From positions 372,001-436,000 of the forward strand of contig NZ_FMIR01000018.1 of assembly GCF_900095745.1 (NCBI RefSeq): a stretch of DNA of 64,000 bases, written 5' to 3'. Within the stretch, counting starts at the first letter, position 1. Each line of letters starts with the position of its first letter. Position numbers and translations under genes: made by a program. Origin of the DNA: Microbacterium oxydans. GTDB taxonomy: Bacteria; Actinomycetota; Actinomycetes; Actinomycetales; Microbacteriaceae. Of this stretch, positions 23,184-31,282 are shown one piece after another. A model generated the notes under the pieces. It did not search any database. It was not told the origin of the DNA and worked only from the letters and a program-made list of their open reading frames with translations.

Positions 23184-23786
23184 TCAGATCCAGCCACGCT
23201 CCTCGGCGATGAGCACGGCCTGTTGACGGGTGCCGACCGAGAGCTTCCCGAGGATCACCGAGATGTGGTTGCGCACGGTGCCGGGCGCGAGGGAGAGGGC
23301 CCGCGCGATCTGCCCGGTCGTCTCGCCTCGGCGACCGGCACGCAGCACGTCGAGCTCCCGGTCCGTGAGCGGCGAGCGCTCGTCACTCAAGGCGTCGGCG
23401 GCGATCTCGGGATCCACGTAGCGAGCACCCGCGGCGACCCGGCGGATGACGGCGGCGACCTCGTCGGCGCCCCGGGACTTCGGCAGGAAACCCGAGACGC
23501 CGGACGCGAGAGCGCGACGGAGCACACCCGGTCGCGCATGCCGGGTGACGACCACGCAGCGCGTCGCGATCGCCCTGTGCAGTCGCTCGGCGACCTGCAC
23601 GCCGTCGAGTCCCGGCATCTCGAGGTCCAGGAGGCACACGTCCGGCTGCAGGCGCAGGGCTTCGGCGACGGCCTGCTCGCCGTCGGCGCATTCGGCGACC
23701 ACCTCGATGTCGGGTTCCAGGCGCAGCAGCGCCGCGAGAGCGGAGCGGATCATCGCCTCGTCGTCAGCGAGCAGCACGCGGATCAT
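23184..23786 (-). CDS. LuxR/NarL-family response regulator
   Basis: A 200-residue two-component regulator. The receiver domain (about 1-120) has acidic residues DD at 8-9, the phosphoacceptor Asp 54 in CLLDLEMPG, and the conserved Thr/Lys region (VVTRHARPG, FLPKSRG). The LuxR helix-turn-helix is about 137-198, including LTDRELDVLR and LSLAPGTVRNHISVILGKL. Its ATG overlaps the end of the histidine kinase gene by 4 bases, so the pair is translationally coupled. The target genes are unknown. Confidence 0.92.
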   Translation of the reverse strand: MIRVLLADDEAMIRSALAALLRLEPDIEVVAECADGEQAVAEALRLQPDVCLLDLEMPGLDGVQVAERLHRAIATRCVVVTRHARPGVLRRALASGVSGFLPKSRGADEVAAVIRRVAAGARYVDPEIAADALSDERSPLTDRELDVLRAGRRGETTGQIARALSLAPGTVRNHISVILGKLSVGTRQQAVLIAEERGWI

Positions 23787-24982
23787 CGCGCACCCTCACC
23801 CTGCGTCGGCACCGTCACGACGACCACGAAATCGTCGCCGTCGCGTCGCACCTCGAGGGAGCCGTGTGCCTCTTCGATCCTGCGGCGCACGCCCTCCAGC
23901 CCCGAGCCGTCGTGCTCGACCTCGGCACCGGGGACCACGTCGTTCGCGATCTCGTACCGCCACGCATCCGCGGTCCTCGTGAGCGCCAGCCGTGCCCGCG
24001 CTCCCCCGCCGTGCCGCAGCACGTTCGTCGTCGTCTCCCTGATCACGGGACCCAGCGCGGATGCCGGAGCGGAATCGGCATCCGCGTCGATGGCGGATTC
24101 CACCTCGAGCCCGGCGGCAGTGAGAAGGTCGCGGGCGTTGGCGAGCTCATCCCCCAGCGGCACCGAGCGGAAGCGGGTCGCGAGGTCCCTGGTCCCCTGG
24201 CGCGCCTCGTCGACGCTGACCCGCGCGGCGCGGAGCTGCTCCATCCCCGCGTCGGGGTCGGTCGGCAGCAGGCGCTCCGCGAGTTCCAGCTGCAGCGCGA
24301 TCACCTGCAGATGGTGGCCCTGCAGATCGTGCACATCGGTGGCGACCCGCAGCCGCTCCTGCGTGGCGGCGAGCTTCGCCTCGGATGCGCGGGCGCGGTC
24401 GAGCGTGATCAGTACGTCCCACCACCACAGCGAGCTGACCAGCATCACCGGGAAGAAGACGGTGTACACGGCGGGGATCAGGAACGGGTTGGCGTCGGCG
24501 ACGTCGAGAGCGGAATCCGCGATGCCGAGGAGGATGAGCGCGATCGTCGCCGTGATGACGACCTTGTACCGCACCCCGCGCGGCCAGTTCAGCAGGACGA
24601 GCGTCAGCACGAGGGGCATCACCGCGAGCTGCCAGCTGCCCACGACGACCCCGGCGACAGCTCCGTAGACGACGGCGACGAGCAACGGCAGCGCCAGACG
24701 CATCCAGCGCACGCCGGGCTCGGCATCCAGGCGGTGCCGGTAGTCGAGCAGCAACGGGATCGTGGACGCGCACCAGAGAATGCCGCCGACGCCGACGACC
24801 AGGCCGACGAACCCCTCGAAGTCGTCCGCGAGGGTCGTGAGCGTCCACGACGCGATCAGGGCGAGCTCGAACGCGATCACGGCGCTCACGGTGTACCACC
24901 ACGTGGCCGTGACCCCGCGGGACAGCTGTCGCGCCCCCGGACTCGGCTCGACGGGGGCGAGGGGCTCGACCTGGCTGCTCAC
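23783..24982 (-). CDS. Sensor histidine kinase, HisKA_3/NarL-partner type
   Basis: A 399-residue membrane sensor kinase. About five to six hydrophobic helices occupy residues 28-190, with no large extracellular sensor. A linker then leads to the dimerisation/phosphoacceptor helix ATDVHDLQGHHLQ (His about 218) and a HATPase domain (about 295-395) with GSGLEGVRRRI. It phosphorylates the response regulator encoded immediately downstream. The start is a GTG at 24982 with GTGGGG upstream; a second in-frame GTG three codons earlier is possible. The small exported protein at 25139 is divergent from it and could be a target. Confidence 0.88.
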   Translation of the reverse strand: MSSQVEPLAPVEPSPGARQLSRGVTATWWYTVSAVIAFELALIASWTLTTLADDFEGFVGLVVGVGGILWCASTIPLLLDYRHRLDAEPGVRWMRLALPLLVAVVYGAVAGVVVGSWQLAVMPLVLTLVLLNWPRGVRYKVVITATIALILLGIADSALDVADANPFLIPAVYTVFFPVMLVSSLWWWDVLITLDRARASEAKLAATQERLRVATDVHDLQGHHLQVIALQLELAERLLPTDPDAGMEQLRAARVSVDEARQGTRDLATRFRSVPLGDELANARDLLTAAGLEVESAIDADADSAPASALGPVIRETTTNVLRHGGGARARLALTRTADAWRYEIANDVVPGAEVEHDGSGLEGVRRRIEEAHGSLEVRRDGDDFVVVVTVPTQGEGAR

Positions 24983-25138
24983 GCACCCCACGATACGGCC
25001 GTGACAGTTGTCACGGCTGTCTCGTGCGATCCACCCGGGAAGCGGTGACGGCTCGACACTGCCGCAGTGCCCGCCCTTCGAGTGGACTGGAGTCATCGCG
25101 GCGGAGACTCCGTTCGCACCGACATCCAGGAGCACCCC

Positions 25139-25681
25139 ATGAACCTCATCGAGACGTTCCAGAACCTGGTCGCCCAGGTTCCCGAGCTCGTGCAGCCCCT
25201 CATCGTCGCCCTCGCCGGCGCGATCCCCTTCATCGAGGGCGAGGGGGCGGTGAGCATCGGCATCATCGGCGGTATCCCGCCCGTGGTCGCCGCGATCGCC
25301 GCAATGGTCGGCAACTTCCTCTGCGTGGTGGTCGTGGTGCTGGTGAGTTCGGGGGCCCGACAGGCCGTCGTGAACCGCTCGCGGGCCAAGGCGGTCGCCC
25401 TCGCCGGCGGCGGCACGACGGAAGAGGTGGCAGCGGGCACGGCGGACACCGCGCACGGCAGCCCGCGTCGCGAGAAGTTCCAGCGTGCGTTCGAGCGCTA
25501 CGGCGTCCCCGGAGTCAGCCTGCTCGGCCCCCTCCTGCTGCCGACGCAGTTCACGGCGACGATGCTCGCCGCCTCCGGCATCGGCAAGGCCCGCATCCTC
25601 TTCTGGCAGGCGCTGGCGATCATCGGCTGGACGACCATCTTCGCCGTCATCGTCGGCAGCGCGGTGTACGCGATCCGCTGA
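25139..25681 (+). CDS. Small multi-drug export protein family membrane protein
   Basis: A 180-residue membrane protein of the family named small multi-drug export protein. N-terminal helices include FIEGEGAVSIGIIGGIPP (about 31-48), then a soluble loop with Thr/Glu/Ala (about 85-115), and C-terminal helices with ERYGVPGVSLLGPLLLPTQF. The E-x-E-x-A motif and LLGPLLLPTQ are family hallmarks. The transport role of the family is weakly supported. AGGAG precedes the ATG by 8 bases. It is divergent from the two-component genes. Confidence 0.8.
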   Translation: MNLIETFQNLVAQVPELVQPLIVALAGAIPFIEGEGAVSIGIIGGIPPVVAAIAAMVGNFLCVVVVVLVSSGARQAVVNRSRAKAVALAGGGTTEEVAAGTADTAHGSPRREKFQRAFERYGVPGVSLLGPLLLPTQFTATMLAASGIGKARILFWQALAIIGWTTIFAVIVGSAVYAIR

Positions 25682-25687
25682 GCAGGT

Positions 25688-25731
25688 CGGATGCGGGGGC
25701 GTGACATGGCGTCGCGTCCCCGCATCCGTTT
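25688..25731 (+). terminator. Intrinsic terminator after the small export gene
   Basis: CGGATGCGGGG (25688-25698) pairs perfectly with CCCCGCATCCG (25718-25728) and is followed by TTT. It begins 7 bases after the stop at 25681. Confidence 0.65.
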
Positions 25732-25762
25732 ATTCAGCCTGTCCTGAATTCATTGCTTTCTG

Positions 25763-25782
25763 TACAGTGGTCACGTGACCAC
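25763..25782 (+). promoter_or_regulatory. -10 box and 16-bp palindrome over the ArsR-type start codon
   Basis: TACAGT (25763-25768) is a good -10, predicting transcription start at the GTG at 25775, hence a leaderless mRNA. GTGGTCAC-GTGACCAC (25767-25782) is a perfect 16-bp palindrome spanning the -10 and the start codon. TTCAG/CTGAA around 25735-25749 forms another imperfect repeat just upstream. One or both are probable operators for the encoded repressor. Confidence 0.55.
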
Positions 25783-26113
25783 CGCCCTCGCCTCCTCCCC
25801 CACGCACACGGCCGCCGTCGCTCGCCTCGGGCACGCGCTCTCCGACGCCACACGCGCCGGCGTCCTGCTCGCCCTGCGGGAGGGCGCCGCCTATCCCGCC
25901 GACCTCGCCGAAGCGCTCGGCGTCTCGCGCCAGGCCATGTCGAACCATCTCGCGTGCCTCCGCGGCTGCGGCCTCGTCGAGAGCGTGCCGGACGGCCGCC
26001 GCAGCAGCTATCGCCTGGCAGACCGGCACCTCGCACCCGCGCTCGACATGCTCATGCGGGTGACGCTCCTCGTGGAACCGGACTGCTGCTCCGGCGAAGG
26101 CTGCACCTGCTGA
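25775..26113 (+). CDS. ArsR/SmtB-family metal-responsive repressor
   Basis: A 112-residue winged-helix repressor: LGHALSDATRAGVLLALREG (about 18-37), recognition helix LAEALGVSRQAMSNHLACLRG (about 50-69), wing GLVESVPDGRRSSYRL, and a C-terminal tail VEPDCCSGEGCTC. The four Cys of the tail plus Cys residues in the helix (HLACLRGCG) are plausible thiolate ligands for a soft or thiophilic metal, as in CmtR/CadC-type sensors. The start is a GTG in a leaderless context. Its stop overlaps the start of the CDF transporter gene (TGATG). Confidence 0.88.
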   Translation: MTTALASSPTHTAAVARLGHALSDATRAGVLLALREGAAYPADLAEALGVSRQAMSNHLACLRGCGLVESVPDGRRSSYRLADRHLAPALDMLMRVTLLVEPDCCSGEGCTC

Positions 26114-26781
26114 TGACCGCCACGCTCGCCCTCACCCGCCGCGAGACCCTGCATCGCCGCATCCGCCTCATCGTCGGCATCACGATCACCTACAACCTGA
26201 TCGAGGCGGTCGTCGCAATCGCCGCCGGATCCGTCGCCTCCTCCGCCGCGCTCATCGGGTTCGGCCTGGACTCCACGATCGAGGTCCTCTCTGCGGGGGC
26301 GGTCGCCTGGCAGTTCACCCGCCGTGATCCGGAACGCTGGGAGAAGCCGACTCTGCGCGTCATCGCGGTCGCCTTCTTCGCCCTCGCGGCCTACGTCACC
26401 GCGACCTCGGTGGCAGCGCTGGTCACCGCCGAGCGCCCGGAGCACAGCACCGTCGGCATCGTGCTGACCGCCGTCAGCGTCGCCGTCATGCCGTTCCTGT
26501 CATTCGCCGAACGCCGTGCAGGTCGCGAGCTCGGCTCCGCCACCGCCGTCGCGGACTCGAAGCAGACGCTCATCTGCACCTACCTCTCGGCCGCGGTGCT
26601 GATCGGACTGGTTGCGAACTCCCTGCTCGGGTGGTGGTGGGCGGATGCCGTCGCCGGGTTGGTCATCGCGGCCTTCGCCGTTCGGGAGGGGATCGAGGCA
26701 TGGAAGGGCGACGCCTGCGCGACGTCGGTCGGCATGCTCCTCGAAGACGAAGACGACGAGCACCACGACCACGACCGCTGA
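26113..26781 (+). CDS. Cation diffusion facilitator-type metal efflux protein
   Basis: A 222-residue CDF-family transporter, exporting divalent metal in exchange for protons. Six membrane helices can be seen. The metal-site region of helix 2 reads LIGFGLDSTIEVLSAG, and that of helix 5 reads AVADSKQTLICTYLSA, so Asp residues are kept while the usual His positions differ. The C-terminal cytoplasmic domain is almost absent; instead there is an acidic/His tail ending DDEHHDHDR, which could bind metal. Coupled to the ArsR-type repressor gene by a TGATG overlap. Metal identity is not decided. Confidence 0.87.
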   Translation: MTATLALTRRETLHRRIRLIVGITITYNLIEAVVAIAAGSVASSAALIGFGLDSTIEVLSAGAVAWQFTRRDPERWEKPTLRVIAVAFFALAAYVTATSVAALVTAERPEHSTVGIVLTAVSVAVMPFLSFAERRAGRELGSATAVADSKQTLICTYLSAAVLIGLVANSLLGWWWADAVAGLVIAAFAVREGIEAWKGDACATSVGMLLEDEDDEHHDHDR

Positions 26782-26815
26782 GGCGCGAGACATCCGCGCG
26801 GCCTAGGTTGGGGGG

Positions 26816-27721
26816 ATGGATGCCGCCCCTCTTCTCCCTCGTGATCTACTCGGGCGCACCATGCTCGTGACCGGAGCGAACGCGGGCATCGGGTACTGGT
26901 GCGCGGAGCAGCTCGCCGCACGGGGTGCGCGGGTCCTGCTCGGATGCCGTTCCGCCGAACGTGCGGCGACAGCGGTGACGGCGATCCGCGCGCAGGTGCC
27001 GGACGCCGACCTCCGGGTGCTGCCGCTCGACCTCGGCTCCCTCGACAGCGTGGCCGAAGCGTCAGCCGACGTCGGCGAACGGATCGACGCGGTCATCTGC
27101 AATGCCGGGGTCAAGGCGGCCGACCGCTCGGCACGCACGAGCGACGGTTTCGACCTCATGGTCGGCACGAACTTCCTCGGCCACTTCGCCCTCGTGGCGC
27201 AGCTCGAGCCGGTCCTCGCGCCGGACGCCCGCGTCGTCGCCGTCGGTTCTATCGCGCACCGCTTCGCGACCCTCGACCCGGCGACCCTCGACGCCCGGTG
27301 GACCGGCTCCTCACTGCGGCAGTACGGGCGATCGAAGGCGGCGCTGATGTCGTTCGCGTTCGAGCTGTCCCGGCGCTGGTCGGACACCTCACGCTCGGCT
27401 GTCTGCGCGCACCCGGGCTATGCGGTCGATCCGCTCACGCCTTCACGTCCCGGTCTCGCCGAGGTGTCCGGCTTCGTCCGCGCGCTGTCCGCGCCGAGTC
27501 GCGTGCTCGTGCAGGGCAAGGACGGCGGCGCGCTGCCGATCGTGCACGCGGCGACGGCCGCAGAAGTCGTCAGCGGCGACTACTGGGGGCCGGGCGGTCT
27601 GCTCGAGTTCCGCGGAGCACCGGCGCGAGTGGCCGCCTCGGACGAGGTGCGTTCCGCGTCGATCGGTTCCGCGCTGTGGGCGGCGGCCGAGCGCATCACC
27701 CGGGTGCGCTTCCCGGCCTGA
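26816..27721 (+). CDS. Short-chain dehydrogenase/reductase
   Basis: A 301-residue SDR of the protochlorophyllide-reductase/WWOX-like group. The cofactor site is TGANAGIG (19-26), followed by NAG in VICNAGV, catalytic Ser in AVGSIAHRF and YGRSK (about 165-169). The Arg after GCR supports NADP preference by family rule. The substrate is unknown. It starts 35 bases after the CDF gene, and a ribosome site GGTTGGGGGG is just upstream. Confidence 0.87.
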   Translation: MDAAPLLPRDLLGRTMLVTGANAGIGYWCAEQLAARGARVLLGCRSAERAATAVTAIRAQVPDADLRVLPLDLGSLDSVAEASADVGERIDAVICNAGVKAADRSARTSDGFDLMVGTNFLGHFALVAQLEPVLAPDARVVAVGSIAHRFATLDPATLDARWTGSSLRQYGRSKAALMSFAFELSRRWSDTSRSAVCAHPGYAVDPLTPSRPGLAEVSGFVRALSAPSRVLVQGKDGGALPIVHAATAAEVVSGDYWGPGGLLEFRGAPARVAASDEVRSASIGSALWAAAERITRVRFPA

Positions 27722-27761
27722 CCCTTCTCCGAATGTCCGATGCCCACGGCAGGATGCACGC

Positions 27762-28667
27762 ATGATCACGTTGCTGTCGGCTCCGTCCAACCTCGGCCTG
27801 CGTCCGCCCGAGCCGCGCAGCGTCCCTGGCGCGGCGAAGGCACCGGAGGCTCTGCGCGAGGCCGGCCTTTTCGCGCGCTTCGCCGAGCTCGGGGCCACCG
27901 ATTCCGGTGTCGTCCTCGCCGGCCGCTACGTCGACGACGATGCCACGAGACCGCCGGGGCACGTGCGCAACGAGAGCGCGACGATCGACCATTCGCGGCG
28001 TCTCGCCGCACGCATCGGCGCGGCGCTCGACAGCGGCGACGCTCCACTCGTGATCGGCGGCGACTGCGCGATCCTGCTCGGTGCGGGTCTCGCGACCGTG
28101 CGCCGCGGCGGCATCGGGCTGGTGCACGTCGACGGTCACACCGACTTCCGCCATCCGGGCAACAGCGACGAATGCGCGAGCCTGGCCGGAGAGGCTCTCG
28201 CCGCGGCGATCGGCAGGCACTGGCCCGCCGTCGCCGACGTCGACGGGCTGGGTCCGTCCTTCGCGTCCGAGCACACCGCGCACATCGGCCACCGCGACGA
28301 TGACGAAGATCTGCCGGAGGTTCGCGGCATCCTGGGCGGTGTCTTCTCTTCCGCCGACGTGCTCTCCCTCGGCGCCGCCCACGTCGGCGCGAAGGCCGCC
28401 GCCGTCGCGGGCTCCGCGTACTGGCTCCAGGTCGACGTCGACGTGCTCGATGCCGCGATCATGCCCGCCGTCGACAGCCCCGACCCCGGCGGGATCGGGG
28501 CGGCAGAGCTCACTGCTCTGCTGCGCGAAGTCGCACCAGGCGCGGTCGGCGCGTCGATCACGGTGTTCGACCCCGACCTCGATCCCGACGGACGCTATGC
28601 CCGCCTGCTGGTCGAGATCCTCACCGAAGGCCTCAGCGAGCTCGGCAGCCGCGTGCAGCAGCCCTGA
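27762..28667 (+). CDS. Arginase/agmatinase/formiminoglutamase family protein
   Basis: A 301-residue ureohydrolase-fold enzyme. The metal-site motifs are present but altered: GGDC (about 95-98) stands where arginases have GGDH, DGHTDF (about 122-127) stands where DAHxDxH is usual, and DVDVLD (about 226-231) is normal. The loss of the first His ligand and the third motif's final His suggests a divergent or single-metal site and an unknown substrate. ATG at 27762. It lies 40 bases after the SDR gene on the same strand and may be cotranscribed. Confidence 0.82.
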   Translation: MITLLSAPSNLGLRPPEPRSVPGAAKAPEALREAGLFARFAELGATDSGVVLAGRYVDDDATRPPGHVRNESATIDHSRRLAARIGAALDSGDAPLVIGGDCAILLGAGLATVRRGGIGLVHVDGHTDFRHPGNSDECASLAGEALAAAIGRHWPAVADVDGLGPSFASEHTAHIGHRDDDEDLPEVRGILGGVFSSADVLSLGAAHVGAKAAAVAGSAYWLQVDVDVLDAAIMPAVDSPDPGGIGAAELTALLREVAPGAVGASITVFDPDLDPDGRYARLLVEILTEGLSELGSRVQQP

Positions 28668-28686
28668 CCACAGACCGAGCGCGCGG

Positions 28687-29967
28687 TCAGACCTGCGGCT
28701 CCACCACTTGCTCGAGCGTGACCCGCACTCGCGAGATCCGACGTCGGTCGAGCTCCGCCACCTGGATCGTGGCCCCGGGCACCTCGACCGTGTCGCCGAC
28801 GATCGCGAGTCGGCCCAGCTGCTCCGTCACGAATCCGGCGATGGTGTCGGACGAGCCGCGCGGCATCGCGAGCCCCGTCGCCTCCTCGAAGTCCTGCAGG
28901 TTGAGTCGCCCGTCGATTCCGTCATCCTCGGACATGAATACCTCGGCGTCGTACTCGTCGAAGATCTCGCCGACCACCTCCTCCACGAGGTCTTCGAGGG
29001 TGACGAGGCCGTCGGTGCCGCCGTACTCGTCGACGACGACCGCGATGTGGTGCCCTTCCGCGCGCATGCGGGTCAGCGTCGGCAGCACCCGTGCGGACGA
29101 GGGGATGTACGGGATCTCGCGCATGAGCGCGCGCAGCGGACGCGTCGGATCATCGGACACCGCCTCGAACAGATCGCGCACGTGCACGAACCCGGTGATG
29201 TCGTCGATCGAGGTCTCCGAGACGGGATAGCGCGAGAACGGAAGGTCTCGCACCTGCGCCATCACCTCGCCGACGCTCGCGGCCTCGTCGAGGGCGACGA
29301 CCTCCGGCCGCGGGCGCATGACCTCGCTGACCTGCCGCCCCCGCAGGGAGAGCACGTCGTCGAGGATGCGTCGCTCGTCATCCGGCAGCCCCTGATGGCT
29401 GGCCACGATGTCGCGCACCTCCTCATCGGTCATCTCGTCGCTCGTCTTGTGCGGGTCTCCGCCGAGCAGCCGGACGAGGGCGTTCGTCGACACCGAGAGC
29501 AGCCAGATCACCGGACGCATGACCGTGGCGAAGCCGTTGAGAGCGGGCGCGACCGCGTAGGCGAACTGCGCGTTGCGCTGGATCGCGAGGCGCTTGGGCA
29601 CGAGCTCTCCGAGCACGAGCGACAGGTAGGCGATCACGAGCGTGAGCACGAGTGTCGCGACCGTGAGCGCGAGAGCGGGGGCGAGACCCCACGACTCGAG
29701 CACGGGCGCCAGTGACGGGGCGATCGATGTCGCACCGTACGCGGCCGAGGCGAACCCGGCGACGGTCACACCGATCTGCACGGCCGAGAGGAAGGTGTTG
29801 GGGTTGCGGGCGAGAGCCGCGACCTTGGCCCCACGGCGCCCGCGTTGACCGATCGCGTTGATCTGGCTCTCGCGCAGCGTGACCAGCGCCATCTCCGTCG
29901 CAGCGAAGACACCGCCGATCAGCACGAACGCGAAGACGAGGGCGATGTTCCAGAGCAGGTCGCCCAT
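28687..29967 (-). CDS. Hemolysin-family CNNM/CBS membrane protein
   Basis: A 426-residue protein of the HlyC/CorC (CNNM) family, connected with magnesium or cobalt homeostasis. Order: DUF21 membrane domain (about 1-195) with FAATEMALVTLRESQINA and GELVPKRLA, a tandem CBS pair (about 210-335) with VMRPRPEVVALD and VVVDEYGGTDGLVTLEDLVEEVVGEI, and the CorC_HlyC C-terminal domain (about 345-426). It is the next gene downstream of terC on the same strand after a hairpin. Confidence 0.9.
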   Translation of the reverse strand: MGDLLWNIALVFAFVLIGGVFAATEMALVTLRESQINAIGQRGRRGAKVAALARNPNTFLSAVQIGVTVAGFASAAYGATSIAPSLAPVLESWGLAPALALTVATLVLTLVIAYLSLVLGELVPKRLAIQRNAQFAYAVAPALNGFATVMRPVIWLLSVSTNALVRLLGGDPHKTSDEMTDEEVRDIVASHQGLPDDERRILDDVLSLRGRQVSEVMRPRPEVVALDEAASVGEVMAQVRDLPFSRYPVSETSIDDITGFVHVRDLFEAVSDDPTRPLRALMREIPYIPSSARVLPTLTRMRAEGHHIAVVVDEYGGTDGLVTLEDLVEEVVGEIFDEYDAEVFMSEDDGIDGRLNLQDFEEATGLAMPRGSSDTIAGFVTEQLGRLAIVGDTVEVPGATIQVAELDRRRISRVRVTLEQVVEPQV

Positions 29968-29995
29968 CAGCGGGCCGCCTCGTCTGTGGTGGGGT

Positions 29996-30021
29996 GAGCG
30001 CCCGGGATGAACCGGGCGCTC
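29996..30021 (-). terminator. Hairpin between terC and the CNNM gene
   Basis: GAGCGCCCGG and CCGGGCGCTC form a perfect 10-bp stem around a 6-base loop, 40 bases past the terC stop. It is a probable terminator or mRNA 3'-end stabiliser for the terC transcript. Confidence 0.55.
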
Positions 30022-30061
30022 GTACTGTCAGAGTCCGAAGAGTCAGAACAGCGCGGCGCGC

Positions 30062-31084
30062 TCAAGAGTGCTCCTTCTGCGTGATGGTGGGGGTGGTGTC
30101 GGTGGAAGCGGTGACGGCGTCCGGCGCACGGCGGGTCTTGATGAGGCTCGCCGTGGTGGCCACCGCGATGGTCGCGCCGATGAACAGCAGCGAGAACCAG
30201 ATCGGGATCTCGGGCGCCCACTCGACGCCCTGACCGCCGTTGATGAAAGGCAGCTCGTTGACGTGCAGCGCGTGCAGGACGAGCTTGACGCCGATGAACC
30301 CGAGGATGACCGCGAGTCCCTGGGCCAGGTAGACGAGCCGCTCGAGCAGTCCTCCGATGAGGAAGTAGAGCTGGCGGAGGCCCATGAGCGCGAAGGCGTT
30401 GGCGGTGAAGACGATGTAGGCCTGGTCGGTCAGCCCGTAGATCGCGGGGATCGAGTCGACGGCGAACACCAGGTCGATGAACCCGATCGCGATGATCGTG
30501 AGCAGCATCGGCGTGACGAAGCGCTTGCCGTTCTTGACGACCGTCAGCTTGTCGCCGTTGTACTCGTCGCTGACGGGCAGGTGCCGACGCACGAACGTCA
30601 TGAAGCGCCCGTTCGCCGGGTTGCTCTCATGGTTGCTGAACGCCTGACGGTAGGCGAGCACGAGGAGCAGTGCACCGAACAGGTAGAAGATCCAGGAGAA
30701 GTTCTCGATGAGCGTCGCGCCGACGGCGATGAAGATGCCACGGAGGATCAGCGCGATCACGATGCCGATCATCAGCACCTTCTGCTGATAGATCTTCGGC
30801 ACCGCGAAGCCGGTCATCAGGATGAGGAACACGAAGAGGTTGTCGATCGACAGCGCCTTCTCGGTGAGGTAGCCGGCGAAGTACTCACCGCCGAACGTCC
30901 ACCCGGAGAAGACGCCGATGCCGACGCCGAACAGCAGCGCGAGGCTGATGTAGAAGATCGACCAGCGGGCGGACTCCGCGATCGTCGGCGCATGCGGCGT
31001 GCGCACGTGCGCGAAGAACTCGTAGACGAAGAAGGCGATCGTGACCGCGATCGTGATGATCCAGATCAGGGGGGTGATATCCAA
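30062..31084 (-). CDS. TerC-family integral membrane protein (Alx/manganese exporter-like)
   Basis: A 340-residue, roughly nine-helix protein of the TerC/Alx family, several members of which export manganese or metallate secreted proteins. Family acidic motifs are TEKALSIDNLFVF (about 76-88) and FIDLVFAVDSIPAIYG (about 205-220), whose Asp/Glu lie within the membrane. The start is a TTG at 31084 with GGAG 7 bases upstream. A yybP-ykoY-like riboswitch occupies the leader just upstream, so expression should rise with manganese. Confidence 0.9.
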   Translation of the reverse strand: MDITPLIWIITIAVTIAFFVYEFFAHVRTPHAPTIAESARWSIFYISLALLFGVGIGVFSGWTFGGEYFAGYLTEKALSIDNLFVFLILMTGFAVPKIYQQKVLMIGIVIALILRGIFIAVGATLIENFSWIFYLFGALLLVLAYRQAFSNHESNPANGRFMTFVRRHLPVSDEYNGDKLTVVKNGKRFVTPMLLTIIAIGFIDLVFAVDSIPAIYGLTDQAYIVFTANAFALMGLRQLYFLIGGLLERLVYLAQGLAVILGFIGVKLVLHALHVNELPFINGGQGVEWAPEIPIWFSLLFIGATIAVATTASLIKTRRAPDAVTASTDTTPTITQKEHS

Positions 31085-31118
31085 ACGGGGACTCCAGACT
31101 CGGGGCGCGAAAGCACCG

Positions 31119-31215
31119 CCAAAGTCTTCTCCATTCCTGAACAGGAACCGGTGGCCCGGGATGCGACGTGCATCCGTAATGACGACCCGACCGTATCGGA
31201 GTACTCCCCTTGGGA
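31119..31215 (-). promoter_or_regulatory. yybP-ykoY manganese riboswitch upstream of terC
   Basis: On the leftward strand the leader reads CCCAAGGGGAGTA at its 5' end and GAAGACTTTGG at its 3' end; these pair as stem P1. Inside are GTCGTCATTACGG, matching the conserved L3/P3 segment of known yybP-ykoY RNAs (GUCGUCAAUUCG in a lactococcal example recalled from memory), and CATCCCGGGCCACCGG on the opposite side. GGGGAGTA and the GTCGTCA core are the metal-binding internal-loop bases of this class. Its position just before a TerC gene is the commonest genomic setting. Confidence 0.78.
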
Positions 31216-31282
31216 TCTCCAGGCTAGAAGACGACCCTTTGCAGTTCCTGTGGGTTCGCCTGGAATGCCGGCGACGGTGGGA

